Below, one piece after another: positions 41,161 through 53,040 of a DNA stretch of 64,000 nt. The first letter of the stretch is position 1; each line of letters begins with the position of its first letter. Below the pieces are notes generated by a model. That model was not told the origin of the DNA, did not search any database, and saw only the letters and a program-made list of their open reading frames with translations. The position numbers were made by a program, and so were the translations under genes. Origin of the DNA: Primula veris (Eukaryota > Streptophyta > Magnoliopsida > Ericales > Primulaceae); assembly GCA_963682055.1 (NCBI GenBank), contig OY821745.1:16251501-16315500 (forward strand). The letters are read 5' to 3'.

Positions 41161-41183
41161 TGTATGTGTGTGTGTTTGTGTGT
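41118..41183. repeat. (GA)n-(CA)n microsatellite at the DUF89 start codon
   Basis: On the minus strand a CA/ACAC tract passes into a long GA tract that ends right at the ATG (41117). GA-rich 5' leaders are common in plant genes and can bind GAGA-type factors; here it must be 5' UTR. Confidence 0.9.
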
Positions 41184-42214
41184 ACGTATCGTGAGGACAC
41201 AGTTTAAAGTAATTTCAGTTATTTACATCTTCGGTACCATATTTTTGACATCACAACTGTTTCCTTTCCGATTTTGTTAATCCAAGTGACATAGATCACT
41301 TGTGAATTAGTATAGAGTATATAATGGAGTATGTTTTTCTATTTTTGCTATTTATTGTGGTTGTGGTATGTGTAGACATGTAGTGTTAAAATGTTAATTC
41401 TTTAAAAAGTATTCTTTGTTGAAATATAATTCAAATGGTTTAATGTCGAGTAAAAAAAATTATGCTTTAACACTAACAATTTGGACCTGTTTAAATAAAA
41501 AACATTTTAAAGAATACTTTTTTTATGGATTAAAAATGTTATTAATTTAAAAACTGATTGTGCATATGAAGTGTTTTGATTTTTTTCTTTTTCAATGAAA
41601 ACTATTCTTTAAAATTATTATTATTATTGAAAAATAACATTTACTTTTACCTACTTTCGCAAGGCAGGTCGTCCGCCCCTTCTCTCATTCCATTCCCCTC
41701 ATGGGGTGATGTCTTGTCCTCCACCGACTTCCTCGTCTTTTAAGGAAGTTGCCGGTTTAATGAGCTTCCCCACTTGCGGAAACTCGTCTTTAAACATCGC
41801 TCTTAATAGTGTCCAAGTAACCCTCCTATGTCATATAATTATTACAAAAAACGCTTTTGGTGTCTTTTAACTTTGTGAAAATAAACCGTGATTGTCAGTT
41901 TTCTTAACAAATACAGGTACGAAATGAAAGCAAAGAATAGAAAAACGGAGGATCCAAAAAAAACAACACCGTAACTCTTTGATTGAACAATTACCGCTCT
42001 TCAATGTATATGAACGTATTAATAACTAATAGTAAGTGTGTGTAGAAACTATAGTATATGAACAGTCACACGGATCCAGTATTTTAGATTAAGGGGCACA
42101 ATTTTTTATAATAATAACGGTGACTAGTGCCGAAAAATTTATAAGTTCATGTGAAGTTCGAATAATGTGTTCTAATATTTGAATAAGTAAGTTCGGACAG
42201 ACTCTTTAAAATCA

Positions 42215-42221
42215 ATATATG

Positions 42222-42278
<57 letters not shown>
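42215..42278. repeat. TA dinucleotide microsatellite
   Basis: About 64 bp of ATATAT with two G interruptions. Confidence 0.9.
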
Positions 42279-42279
<1 letters not shown>

Positions 42280-44075
42280 AGTAATCGTACCCCACGCGTT
42301 GCTTGTGCGGCGCGTAATGCAATAAAAATATAGAAAATAGGTATAGTTATGATATAAATATATGGATAATAAAAAAAAATAGTTTAATATTTAAAAGAAT
42401 CTTTGGTTGTTAAAGAGTGATAAATAGTTTTATTAGTTTTAAATTTTTATATTTTTATATTTTTATGAGAGTATAGTATTATTGTAATTAATATAAAGAT
42501 GTATGGGTATTTTTGGAAAAAAAAAGGCTAAATTGGGCGGCCTCATTTGACTTGAGTTGACTTATTATAATAGAATGATATATATATATATATATAATAT
42601 TTGTATATAAATTAGAAGAATCTATTTGGTTTGATTTAAATTGAAAACAAAACTAATGTAATTCGTTTACATAACTAGTTTCTCCAAAAAAACAAACCAA
42701 TTAATAATTCATTCGACGTTTGTTGTTCGGTTTGTCCAGTTTGGTCGATTTGCTTACAAGCAAAATAGACAGAACAAACATTGAATGTTATAAGAGTAGA
42801 ATAAAAACCGTCACGATATAATAGAAAGTAAAAAACAAAACAAACTATAAAATCTTATCAAACTCTATAATAAACAGATTAATTTGTTTAGGAAAAAATT
42901 TCAATGCATTCAAGTCATCTTATCAAATGAATAAACGTTAATTATAAACACTTAAGTTCACGATTCAAGTACAGCTAAGTTATATCTCAGTTATAAATAT
43001 GTTCTGTGGTATATCGTCACATTCACTTTCAATAAACAAATTAATTTGTTATGAAAAACTTTCAATGTTTTTGAGACTAGATGGATTTATTCCCTTGTTT
43101 TTTGTTTATGATACTAGTATTGTTGTAAACTTGTACGAAAATTTTTATTTAGAATACGAGTATTATTGTAACATTGTAGAAAAGAAATTCATCATACCAA
43201 ATGAATAAAAGTTAATTAAAATTATAGTATATATAAAGAAAAAAAAGATATTATATATTAATATAAATTTTAAGCGCATTTTCGTAATTATATTTGGTAA
43301 AAAATTTGAAGAGGCATGAAACCCTCCATATCCTTCCATACCCTTACCTAAATCCGCCCATGTAAACAGCTAAGGTGGTATAAAACCTTTTTTTTACTTT
43401 GATATCCACGGGCCTCTAAAATTGTTGAAACATCAACCGTCTCTTCATATTTCAGTAACCAGAGAATATCAACTGTAGAGATGTGTTAGGATCGGGACCC
43501 GACTCGTAAACATTCAATCCGTATTTCGACCCGATTATTTTTGAAAGTGAAAAAAAATCCCGATCTCGACCCGACAAAAGTCGGGACCCAACTTTTTCGG
43601 GATCCCGTAGGGTCGGGAAAGGTTTATACCGAATCTCCCGGCATATTTTTTTATTTTACGACAAGATATTTTTTATTAACAATTTTCATTTGAGAAGTCT
43701 AAATATGTTTTTAACACGAAACATAATCCTAGTTTAAAAAAAAAACACTCCTAATAAATGCAAAAAGAAATTAACATGTAGTAAAAAAAATAGTGTGAAA
43801 CTAAAAATAACGGAGTAGATAAAAAAATTGATACGTTTTTTTTATTAGATTCTTTTAGTATTTAGTTTTATTCACAAAACAACAATTATCATACTAAATG
43901 AGATATATTATCATTATATTTTTTATAATCGGAAAATAATGATCACTTATCTTTTTTAAGTAACAATAAAACTTTTTAATTTAAATATATATTTTTATTT
44001 TAATAGTTTCATATATTCAAAACTATAAATTTATTTTATACTTATCTAATTATAACTAATATATGAAATAAAAAA

Positions 44076-44140
44076 ATATTGTAATTCATATGGTAGAGTG
44101 CTTACATTACATGCTAGAGGTACAAATTTTGATTCTCATC
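44076..44140 (+). repeat. tRNA-Ala-like sequence, probably a SINE head or decayed tRNA copy
   Basis: ATGGTAGAGTGCTTACATTA and CATGCTAGAGGTACAAATTT GATTC follow the order of a plant tRNA-Ala (ATGGTAGAGCGCT, GCATGCGAGAGGTAC). The acceptor stem and B box are degraded, so it is not a functional tRNA. Confidence 0.42.
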
Positions 44141-44254
44141 ACTTTCATTTGATATAGATTAAATTACATTTTAGTGTTGAAATGAAAAATTAATTAGAAA
44201 TTCGGGTCGGGTTCGAACACCCGACGAAATCAAAATACTCTCAAGTTGTGTTGA

Positions 44255-44386
44255 TTACTCAAAGTTGGTGGGAACGTATATTTATTTTATTGTACTATCA
44301 GTATTTAACAGTTACAGTTATTACTCAAAGTTGGTGGGAACACATGTTTATTTTACTATACTATCAGTGTTTAACAATTTAGTTAC
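44255..44386 (+). repeat. Tandem duplication, 66-bp unit x2
   Basis: TTACTCAAAGTTGGTGGGAAC starts at 44255 and 44321; each copy contains TATCAGTRTTTAACA. Confidence 0.82.
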
Positions 44387-45332
44387 TGGACTACCAATTT
44401 TAATAATCTACGAAATTTATCAAAATTGATGACCTATCGTTAAACAAAATTATAAAATGACACGTTCACTTGCCTATCACATGGTAAATGCAATTCTGTC
44501 AACATCCGTAAAAAATAAATCCCCAAATGTGAAATATAGCGACTGCAATTTCGTTGATTTATGATATTAGTCCCTTAATTATACGAAATTTCGTAGTTCG
44601 ATACCTTAATTGTTAAAAGTGGGGTATCTAAATCGTTAAACAATTGTAGTAAATACACTGAACATATTTTTTCCACTCAAAGTTGAGTGGTCAGGGTTTT
44701 GATTCGCAAACTTAATTAACTCTGCAACCAGCTTAAGGTATTCAAAGATATCCTATCTCATAGCAATTGCAGAAAAACCTTACCCCTCACAGGCTCACAG
44801 CTCTGAAATTGAACAAAAAATAGGTCCTCCAAAAGAACAAAAAGCTAAAAACAGCATAACAAAACCAACAACCTAAGAAGCTTAACTGCAAGTTAAAACA
44901 AATTAAACAAGATATCTATTTCCCATAAAGATCGTCTGTCAACAGCTTTTAAGCATATACGCGGCTTATTTAAGGATGTGAGAAACAAAAGGGTTATTCC
45001 AACTTCCAACTCTTTTTTCAAACCAAAAGAAAACATAGAAAGTCAGTTTTCCAGCAAACAACCAAATGCCCTGCCGTTTACAGGCAAGTAACCTGAACTG
45101 AAAATTTGCAACCAAACAAGACAAAAGCATAGATTCCCATGAAATGTCTTCAGCAATTAACAAACTTTTTCTTACTTCATCAAAATATGGACACGAATTT
45201 CAGATGTTTAGCCTACTAAAATATTAAAAAGATCCTAATTATGTCTACATCAAGAATAATTTGGAAAAAATTACAATAAATAATCGATGATAGGGTAGTG
45301 AGCACTTTCCAAGTCTTTGGCGAAATTAAGCC

Positions 45333-48300
45333 TCATTTTTTTGCCTTCGAAAACCTGAGACACCGATATTTTTCTCCACTAACTGTGATTTCCAGCGCTC
45401 CATCCTGGTTATCTTGATTTGACGCGGTTCCCATTAAGACACTTTTCTCTTTCTCGAGGTTTTCTCTCTCTATCTTCAGTCTCGCCTCTTGTCGGACGAT
45501 CTCTGCCTGGAAATTAAATAATTATCAAAGAAATATTGGTCAAAAGGAAAAGACTTGTCCACATCGACACAACTGTTTGACCTTCATAATAATAGCAGAT
45601 GTCCACTACAAGTAGTCAGAAAAGAAAATTTTCTCACATAAATGGAAGACATTTTTTATTGTCTCAGCAATCTAGTGGAAGAAAAACATTATTTATCCTT
45701 TTGACATTGGGAAATAAAGAGACATGAACAAAAAGTTTAAGAATTCCTACAAGAGTTGAAGCACATCCATGCAAAACTATCACTCTAATGAATAATTAGA
45801 TGTGAATTCGGAAAATTCAGTTAATCAATAAAGTCAAAAAGTAAATAGTTCTGCTTCATATGATGCAATAAAATCAAACCAAAAAATAAACAATTTGAGG
45901 AACCCACATCTCAGCTCCAGAAAGCCTAAACTTTTTGACCTTTGATGAAAATTTTCAGATGGTTAACAATAAGAGCCAGAACAAAAGCTAGTCTTCACCG
46001 AAAAGTAGCATTCTACCAAAATAAAGTGATAAGAACAGAAGCCATTTTGAAATGCAACAGTTCAGCTCCAATAAAACCAGTAAAGATAAATTATCGGAGA
46101 GCTTTAATATGATTATGAAGAAGACGAGAGAAGTAAACTACTGATTGGCAGAGACTATCATGGTTCCATGTAGGGACTATAATAATTGCCCTCGCATAGA
46201 TGGGAAAAGAATTCTCTTTTCCAACACTCCCTAACAAGCTAAATCATTGTCAGGATAAGACATGAACTGTATGTGTACTCAAAACAAGCAAACATGAGGA
46301 GTTTAAAAAACAGAGAGCAGTTCACCAAGGTCTAAAATTCACAAAGTTGCACATTGCAGCTACAAAAAGTTAGGATAGATGTGAAAAAAGAATTAATTAG
46401 TTAGTAGTGCTTTAAGTTGCAAGCTAAGAATATGCCATTTCAGCATATGTCACAAGTAACCACAATAGATGTATCTTAAGCTTCTTAGTCCAACTAAGAA
46501 TCTACAACTGGTCAGTTTCAAGTAACCAGTTTGATGAGATCGGGTCTTTCTTTTTGTTCATTCTATTCTCTGTGATTTTCTATTGTTCTTTACAGCTATC
46601 TACAATTGAAATAGGATTACGAGTTGATTTTACTGAGTTTCCTCGTTCATTTGGATTATACTTCTCTGGCTTTATTAGTGTTCAAAATGACTGTTTGTCT
46701 GTTTCGGTTTTCCTTTGACTTAGCATATGTGTAGGTGTTAATTGGCATATTTTGAGAATACCTAAAGAGAATAGTTATGCTCACACGGGTAGAAAACTAC
46801 CCATGGTTGCATATCTCTTAAGCTGGTAGCCTGGTTGCATATCCATGAGATCACCACTCTAATGCAGCTACCTAGCCTCCATCCTCTAGGGGGTATTATC
46901 TTCTCTCTTCTCTGTGCTTTCTTCTGCGCAATAAGGTCAATAGAAGGATCAAGGGAACCTACCTCAACACAATATCACATGCACATGCTTTCTAAGTTTG
47001 TAACATCATTTAAGATGAATTTAACTTAGTTACATACTTACATGTTAAAAAAAACAAAATTAATAGCACAATACAATCATTTGTCAAAAACATAGTCGTA
47101 ATGTGTATTATATGTTCTCATATTTAATTATTTATCCAGAACTAACTTCTCAGTATCATTGCAAAAACAATACTCTATATCTAAACAATGTTTTAAAGTG
47201 TACCAAAACTAAAACTACTGAACATCCACGTTCAATGGCAAGAAGTTTCAAACACAACATAATAAGTTACGAATTGATACCCGGTTTAGTATAATAATCA
47301 GGAATTGGTACCCGGTTTCCTATCTTCTATTCTAGAACATCCCGAGAATAAAACTTCAATTTCTATACTCAGATTTGTATAAGTATTAACAGGCTGAAAC
47401 CAGATTTAGAATGCAATTTGCAATTGGCATTACATAAACAACTTAAGCTCGTAAGTTTCAGATGATGAAAGAGAGTACTGGATCATAACACAAGCTGATA
47501 GACGAAAAATGCTAGAATTTGCATGTGCAGTGATTTTTAAATAACATTTCAGCAATTCTGAGTAAACAGCCCTATCATTCTGGGAAATATCATAAGTATT
47601 TTCTTTCTTAATGAGTGAATGAATGATTGCCACTAGATTATGCACATGAATGCTTTTGTATGCCTAACTCAACCTTGTCATCAGAAAGTTGAGGTCTTCT
47701 AAGTGTATTTCTCGATTTAAGAAGATGATAGGCATGTCTATAGTGAAATGACAATCAGGGGCAGAACTCATATATGACCAGGAGTTGTCGTGGCAATCCC
47801 ACAATTTTTAAAAATAATAATTTTTTAGTACTGTTTTTCGAAGTAATTTATAAATAAGATATTCTAGCAACCCCTTAATATTTTTTGTTGGCAAACTCTT
47901 TCAATATTATATATTGTTTTTGCAATAAACTACTATGAAATCTTATGCAGTGATCAGTAGATATAAAATAGTAAATTATGGTAATTGATGACTAGTCAAC
48001 CATGTGTCAGAAGAAATGCATTGTTTAAGTAGTATAATTTAATATTAAGGTGAAAATATAATTATAAATTACTCCCTCCGTTCCCTATTAATTGTCCTCT
48101 ACGAAATTACGTGCAATTTTGACCGACTTATAACATGTATCAAAATTGTCGAAATGAAAAATTTCAAATCTAAATCATATAATTTAATGTTTGAACTATA
48201 TGATTAATTTTTAAAAAGTTTCATTCCGACAATTTTGATACAAGTTATTGGCTGGTCAAAATTGCACGTAGTTTCGTAATGGACAATTGATTGGGAACGG

Positions 48301-51300
48301 AGGGAGTAACTTTAGAGGTTATATGCAAAATTAATAATAAAAATGTTATGTAACAAATAATTGTTGGGAGTAAATATATATTATAAAAGATTTACTTTCA
48401 AAAATATTTGGAATTTGAATTAAAAATTTAGTTTACTCCGTACCATTCCTAATGTGAAGATATATGCTTATAAATCTATAATAATGCATGAAAATGTATC
48501 TAATATCTTATATATTTTAATTTACGTCGTACGGACCTCCAATTTTTTTCGGAAGTTAAATAAAAATTTGACTGCTAATTTACCAAGTGTCAATGCTACC
48601 GCCTATATGGGAACCTTAATATTTAATATAAGTTTGACTTTTTCGTTTTTTATATCATAAATTATGTATTTTAATTTTCGCAACCCCAAACATTTTGTCC
48701 TGGTTCCGCCCCTGATGACAATGATAATTTCGTAAGTAATATTGAGTAGCAATTCTATGTTTTTGAAAAGCTTTTCATGGATGTTTTCTTTCTTAAACAA
48801 TAGATTTCTTCTCTAACTAATACAAGCACACACGGATAGGTCTGCCTAAATGGCCTTACTCAAAATATGACCAGTAGGTTTGTATAAATAACTGCATATA
48901 CAAGTTAAACCAGTGTTTCCTACACATAATCTTACATTTGAGAATCAATCATCAACTTCAATTCATATTGGCTCAAACTATCATTTTTGATAACCTAATA
49001 AGTATGCTAATAACCTTTTGGAATATATTTTTTTCAAATTTAATATTTATAATAGTATTAGTAGAAATAACTATTTCTCAGATTCTATAGATAAATTATA
49101 GGGTCCGTTTGGTATCAGATTTTTTGACAAAAAATCCAGCAAAAAGATGGATTCTGGATTTTTTGGATTTTTTTGCCTAAGATTTTAAGAATCAAAAAAA
49201 TCCTAGTAACCAAACACCTATTAAAAAATCTGGATTTTCAAAATTCAAATATCACCCCAAAAAATCTGATACCAAACATATACGTCTCTTTCTAAATTTC
49301 TCTAGCAAAATAAATTATAATTCATTATTGAAATAATGTATGAATATCGAAAAGTAATTGTGTGACTCAAGAAACACGTTTTTCCGTATTTTAGGAACAA
49401 AAATAACAAAAGGAAAATAGAAGGGGTACGAATAAGGGTGCTGCAGTGGCGGAACCAGAACTGTTTTTTCGTAATTATAAAGGATGCTGAAAGGCTAATA
49501 TTGTTTAAAAAGAATTCAAGATACATGGTAAAGGATTTTTTTTTTTCTCGGGGGTGTTGGAGTCCCTTTTAGTCTACTACCTTTTCCTCCCATAGGGGTG
49601 GAGAAGAGGATCCTCGCTCAACAAAGCCAAACCAAGCTGGTAAAGTCATAATGCCTCAGAACAGGGCCGGCCCTTATACAAGCCAAAACAGACAATTCGC
49701 TTAGGCACCTACCGATAAATGGTGCCGGATTTAATTTTTTCCCAAATAGTGTATATGTATACAGTTTTTCGCATCTTATATACAATTTAAGAGCGCCTAT
49801 TTATTATATTAAGTGCATGTAGCGCAGTGGTTGATAAAACTCTCCCACGCAATTTGACAGTTCGAATCCTACAACTGCATTTTTATAAATATTTTAAAGG
49901 TCAAAAACTAAAAAAAAAACACGAGTATTGCCGTTTTGGAGGCTTAAACTTTAGACCTCAGTCGGTTAAAAGAAAAAATTCCACCATTAGACTGCAACGC
50001 ACATCTATAAGAAAATTGCAATCGCTTCATTATTAAGTACCCTTTAATGTTTAGGTTTTTCTTTAAAAAAGGCGCATTTTTCCTTGTGATAAAGTGACTG
50101 CCCCAGATTTACATACATTTTATGGTCACCTAATTACATTTTTACACACTATGTATACAATATAACTATCATTTTCCAACAAATTGATAACTTTACGTTC
50201 TAAAAACCAAAGAGTAAAAATAGTATCAATTAATAACTTTCTCTTTTAAACTTTATTATCGAAAATTCCTAAACAAAATGCTTGTTGGTATTACAGTAGG
50301 TCAAACCGAAAACTAAGTAAAATCAATAACAAAATAAATTGTCCAACGCGGTTGTGATATCAATACAGTATTTCTGTATGTACCAAAAAAAGAGACACAT
50401 TACACTAAATTAATTTTTGTATGTCACGTCTACGTTTGATCAGACTCCAAAGTGAGAATCAGCTAACTAGTGGAGTAGTAATAAAAACAAGTAAATAAAG
50501 TACAATTGTTTTTATACCTAAATACACCCGGTTTCTCTCTGTATGTGTATAAGTATCATTTTCCAACAAATTTCCTTTTCATTTACATTTACTGTCCCCA
50601 CCTAGTTCCTTGCGTGAGATTATCCTCGCTCAACAAAGCGCAACCAAGCTGGTAAAATCATAATCCCCCCAGAATTACGGATTCAAATTCTCTAGAGTTT
50701 ATTATGCACTCACATCCTCTAGAGTTCAATCTAACGGATGAAATAAACACAATCCAATGGCACATATTAATTCAAGTTCTTTGTATTTTTCATTCATGGG
50801 ACAATGTTCCGTCAAATAAAATATCATTAACTTTTTTTATTATTTTTAATTAATATTAAGGTTTAGGTAGTTTCAACTAGGGTTTTATAATTTTATTTGG
50901 GTTTTTATTATGTTGTAAAGTTAGTTTTTAATTTACAAAATCATAATTTGTATTTTATATATTGAAACTATATAAAACGAATATTTCAATGTGATGAATA
51001 TAACATGAATTAATCTTAGACCATTGGATTGTTTTTATTTCAACCGTTAGATTAAACTCTAGATGATGTGAGTGCATTATAAACTTTAGATAATTTAGAT
51101 CCCAGAATTACACACTATGTATATAATATAAGTAACATATTCCAACAAATTAATGTTAATATAATGGAAGAAAGGGAAACCTCGCGGCGAGAGAGTTCGG
51201 CTTTCCAGGCGGCTTCGCGTTCAGCGACTTCTCTTTCCCTCTCTTGAATGTAAGACTGCATCTCTCTCTCCTTCATAATCCTGTCCTGCACATCTGCTTC

Positions 51301-51360
51301 CAACGCCTCTTTTAACTCCTCCACAAACTTCTCCACCACCGCCTTTATCCTCATCGTCAT
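45333..51360 (-). CDS. Two-exon gene for a 117-residue coiled-coil protein
   Basis: Exon 1 51181-51360 (60 codons, donor GAG|GTTTCC) and exon 2 45333-45506 (57 codons plus TGA, acceptor TTTCCAG), phase 0, intron 5674 bp. Residues 8-82 are almost all Glu, Arg, Lys and Ala in heptads (VVEKFVEELKEALEADVQDR, YIQEREREVAEREAAWKAEL), a long coiled coil. After a polar linker (TASNQDNQDG) comes a compact C-terminus, ALEITVSGEKYRCLRFSKAK, ending in a basic patch. I recognise it as a conserved plant protein of unknown function but cannot give a symbol. No signal peptide or membrane segment. The start is the first ATG (MTMRIK); a second ATG two codons on is also possible. A GA tract lies just upstream. 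Same strand as the DUF89 gene. Confidence 0.88.
45507..47755. other. Intron of the coiled-coil gene, 3' half
   Basis: AT-rich, no ORF or element recognised before the hAT element at 47756. Confidence 0.65.
47756..48714. mobile_element. Non-autonomous hAT element (959 bp) with 8-bp target duplication
   Basis: Ends are CAGGGGCAGAAC and GTTCCGCCCCTG, inverted repeats with one mismatch in 12. The 8-bp duplication ATGACAAT is perfect (47748-47755 and 48715-48722), the size typical of hAT. No transposase ORF. A Stowaway MITE sits inside at 48072-48306; without it the element is about 720 bp. Confidence 0.9.
48072..48306. mobile_element. Stowaway MITE (235 bp), nested in the hAT element
   Basis: Begins CTCCCTCCGTTCCCTATTAA and ends GGGAACGGAGGGAG, flanked by TA on both sides (48070-48071, 48307-48308). 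The two halves are long inverted copies (TTGACCG...TATAACATGTATCAAAATTG against CAATTTTGATACAAGTTATT), so it can fold into a hairpin. Confidence 0.95.
49101..49280. mobile_element. Tourist/PIF-like MITE (about 180 bp)
   Basis: Starts GGGTCCGTTTGGTATCAGAT; the 20-bp arm GTTTGGTATCAGATTTTTTG at 49107-49126 is repeated inverted at 49258-49277. The GGGTCCGTTTGG-type end is common in Tourist/PIF-Harbinger MITEs. The outermost bases have diverged and the target duplication is not certain. Confidence 0.72.
49608..50178. repeat. Diverged duplicate of the segment at 50618-51155
   Basis: CCTCGCTCAACAAAGC and ACCAAGCTGGTAAA occur near 49612 and again near 50625; TTACACACTATGTATA and TTCCAACAAATT occur near 50145 and again near 51110. 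The two copies have been split by different insertions: an AGGGCCGGCCC-starting piece with a SINE-like box in this one, a Mutator-type MITE in the other. Confidence 0.6.
49815..49880 (+). repeat. SINE-like block with good A and B boxes
   Basis: A box TAGCGCAGTGG at 49820-49830 and B box AGTTCGAATCC at 49859-49869 fit Pol III internal promoter consensus. The flanks do not pair into an acceptor stem, so it is a tRNA-derived fragment and not a tRNA gene. Confidence 0.45.
50679..51102. mobile_element. Mutator-type MITE (424 bp), long TIRs, 9-bp target duplication
   Basis: Left arm GGATTCAAATTCTCTAGAGT, right arm the inverse of GGATCTAAATTATCTAAAGT; both continue with AATGCACTCACATC and AATCTAACGG to about 82 bp of inverted repeat. 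The 9-bp duplication CAGAATTAC is perfect (50670-50678, 51103-51111), the length typical of Mutator-like elements. The right end is 79 bp from the splice donor of exon 1 of the coiled-coil gene. Confidence 0.9.
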
Positions 51361-51369
51361 CCCCCTATT

Positions 51370-51400
51370 TTCCCACTCTCTCTCTCTCTCTCTCTCTTTT
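51370..51400. repeat. (GA)n tract just upstream of the coiled-coil gene ATG
   Basis: CT repeat on the + strand, GA on the coding strand, ending 10-15 bp before ATG 51360; 5' UTR by position. Confidence 0.88.
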
Positions 51401-53040
51401 ATTTTTATTCTTTTAATTTAATTTAGGGATGGAAATGAAATGTTTTGGTAAAGAGAGGTTATTTTTCTCGTGCTTCATACCAAAATGAATGAATGTTGGT
51501 TTCCTTACTGAGTGATATCACCCACAAAACTTAACCACAACAATCCTGGTCACTGTTTTTCAACGAATAAAAAAAAAAACAAACTTAATCCTTGTATTAA
51601 TTCTTTTAATTATTCATTTAAATATATCGTTGGTATTCGGATTAAAAAAATTCTTGTCAAATTTTGAAATTAAAGTTTAAATAAAAAAATTTAGAACACG
51701 GCAATAAAAGTCACGCCATTTAATAAAAACTCAACATACTAAAAACTCAAATAAAAATATACCAGAACCCTACGCTACAAAAAAATACTCAAATAGCGAC
51801 GGAGTTAGTGACGATATTTTTTGTTACGAGCTTATTAGCGACGGTTTTGTGACAGTAGTCAATTTGTGACAGATTTGAGACAATTTTTTAAATTATTGAC
51901 AGGCTTATGACGGGTTTTGACTCTTATTAAATAAAGCATTATTTTGTTCAATCTAAAAATACAACCGACTAGAAACTCAAATAAAAATATAATAGAACAC
52001 TAGTTGAATCTATCCTAAATTTAAATATTAATTAAAAATAAAAAAATTGTTAAATCTAATATTAATAAAAATCAAACTTTTGATGAGGTGTATATGTCAT
52101 GTAATGTGGGTTGATTTTTTGGTAGGAAAAATGTGTGAGGAAAAACATTTTACTTGTTTTTTCTTTCAGTATAGCTAATGGGAAACTCTTTTACCTTTTA
52201 AAAATTCACGTTTTTTGTTTATCGTTCCCGATTCTCGTTTTTCATTTCCTATTATTTCATGTGTAAAATTTTAAAATAAATCATTTTGTTTACATTTCAC
52301 GCTTTTGTTTCTCGTTTTGTTTTCTTTCATGTTTCCGTTTTCCATTTTGATACCTATGGTTATAAGTCCTATTATAGCTAGTTATATAAATTTTAAGCTT
52401 ACAAGTGTTTCGCATGAGTCTATAGTCATTAGCTAGTTATTTTTAGTTTTAGCCAAACATGCTAACTATATTTGAAGAACCAACTTGTTAGTTATATTTC
52501 ACCTCTCTTGCTCTTACATCTCAATTGATTTGAATAATGATATATTTAATATTATTTTATTGTAATAGTTAGATTATGAACCAGTTAAGTTTTTATGTAA
52601 AATAAAAGTGGATGGCTAAAGCTAATAAAATGCTTTTTTATATCAAATTTAAAAAGTATCTATAACTATGCAGCGCTGATGTGCATGCTAAATACCAAAT
52701 ATAGCAACTGTAACAACAATTAGAGCTAAAAGTCAAATAGAAAAACCAAATCCTATGTGTAAATAAGTAAGGTTGCTAAAAACTCTCTAAACTCGCTCCG
52801 TCTCCAAACCCAACCTAACCCGATCCATAAGCGATCCAAATCAATCGCGGCCCCCAATCATGTTATGTATGCTCCTGATCTGAGTGCTTTAGATTCGGGT
52901 CAATGAGTATAAATTTTAATGATTCGTGTACTCGACCCGACTTGATCCTAAACTATTTTTATTTCTTATATAACAAAATAAGTTTATTCTATCTATTTAT
53001 AGAGTTTTTTTTCCTATACGTTTTGTCACAAAATCAAATA
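51401..53040. other. Intergenic AT-rich DNA upstream of the coiled-coil gene
   Basis: Expected to hold the promoter of the coiled-coil gene. The GCTACAAAAAAATACTC and AGCGACGGAGTTAG strings at 51775-51812 recall CACTA-type termini, but no second end was found. Nothing else recognised. Confidence 0.5.

Larger units (their letters stand above)
41184..45332. other. Intergenic region between the two host genes
   Basis: AT-rich spacer upstream of the DUF89 gene and downstream of the coiled-coil gene. Contains a TA microsatellite (42215-42278), a tRNA-Ala-like block (44076-44140) and a 66-bp tandem duplication (44255-44386). A G+C-richer patch at 41650-41800 and a GGGACCCGAC-rich patch at 43480-43640 resemble TE fragments but could not be named. 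Confidence 0.6.

Noticed and set aside
48072..48306. MicroRNA precursor from the hairpin
   Set aside because: The hairpin is explained by the inverted halves of a Stowaway MITE with TA flanks.
49815..49880. Functional tRNA gene
   Set aside because: A and B boxes are present but the flanks cannot form an acceptor stem; treated as SINE-like.
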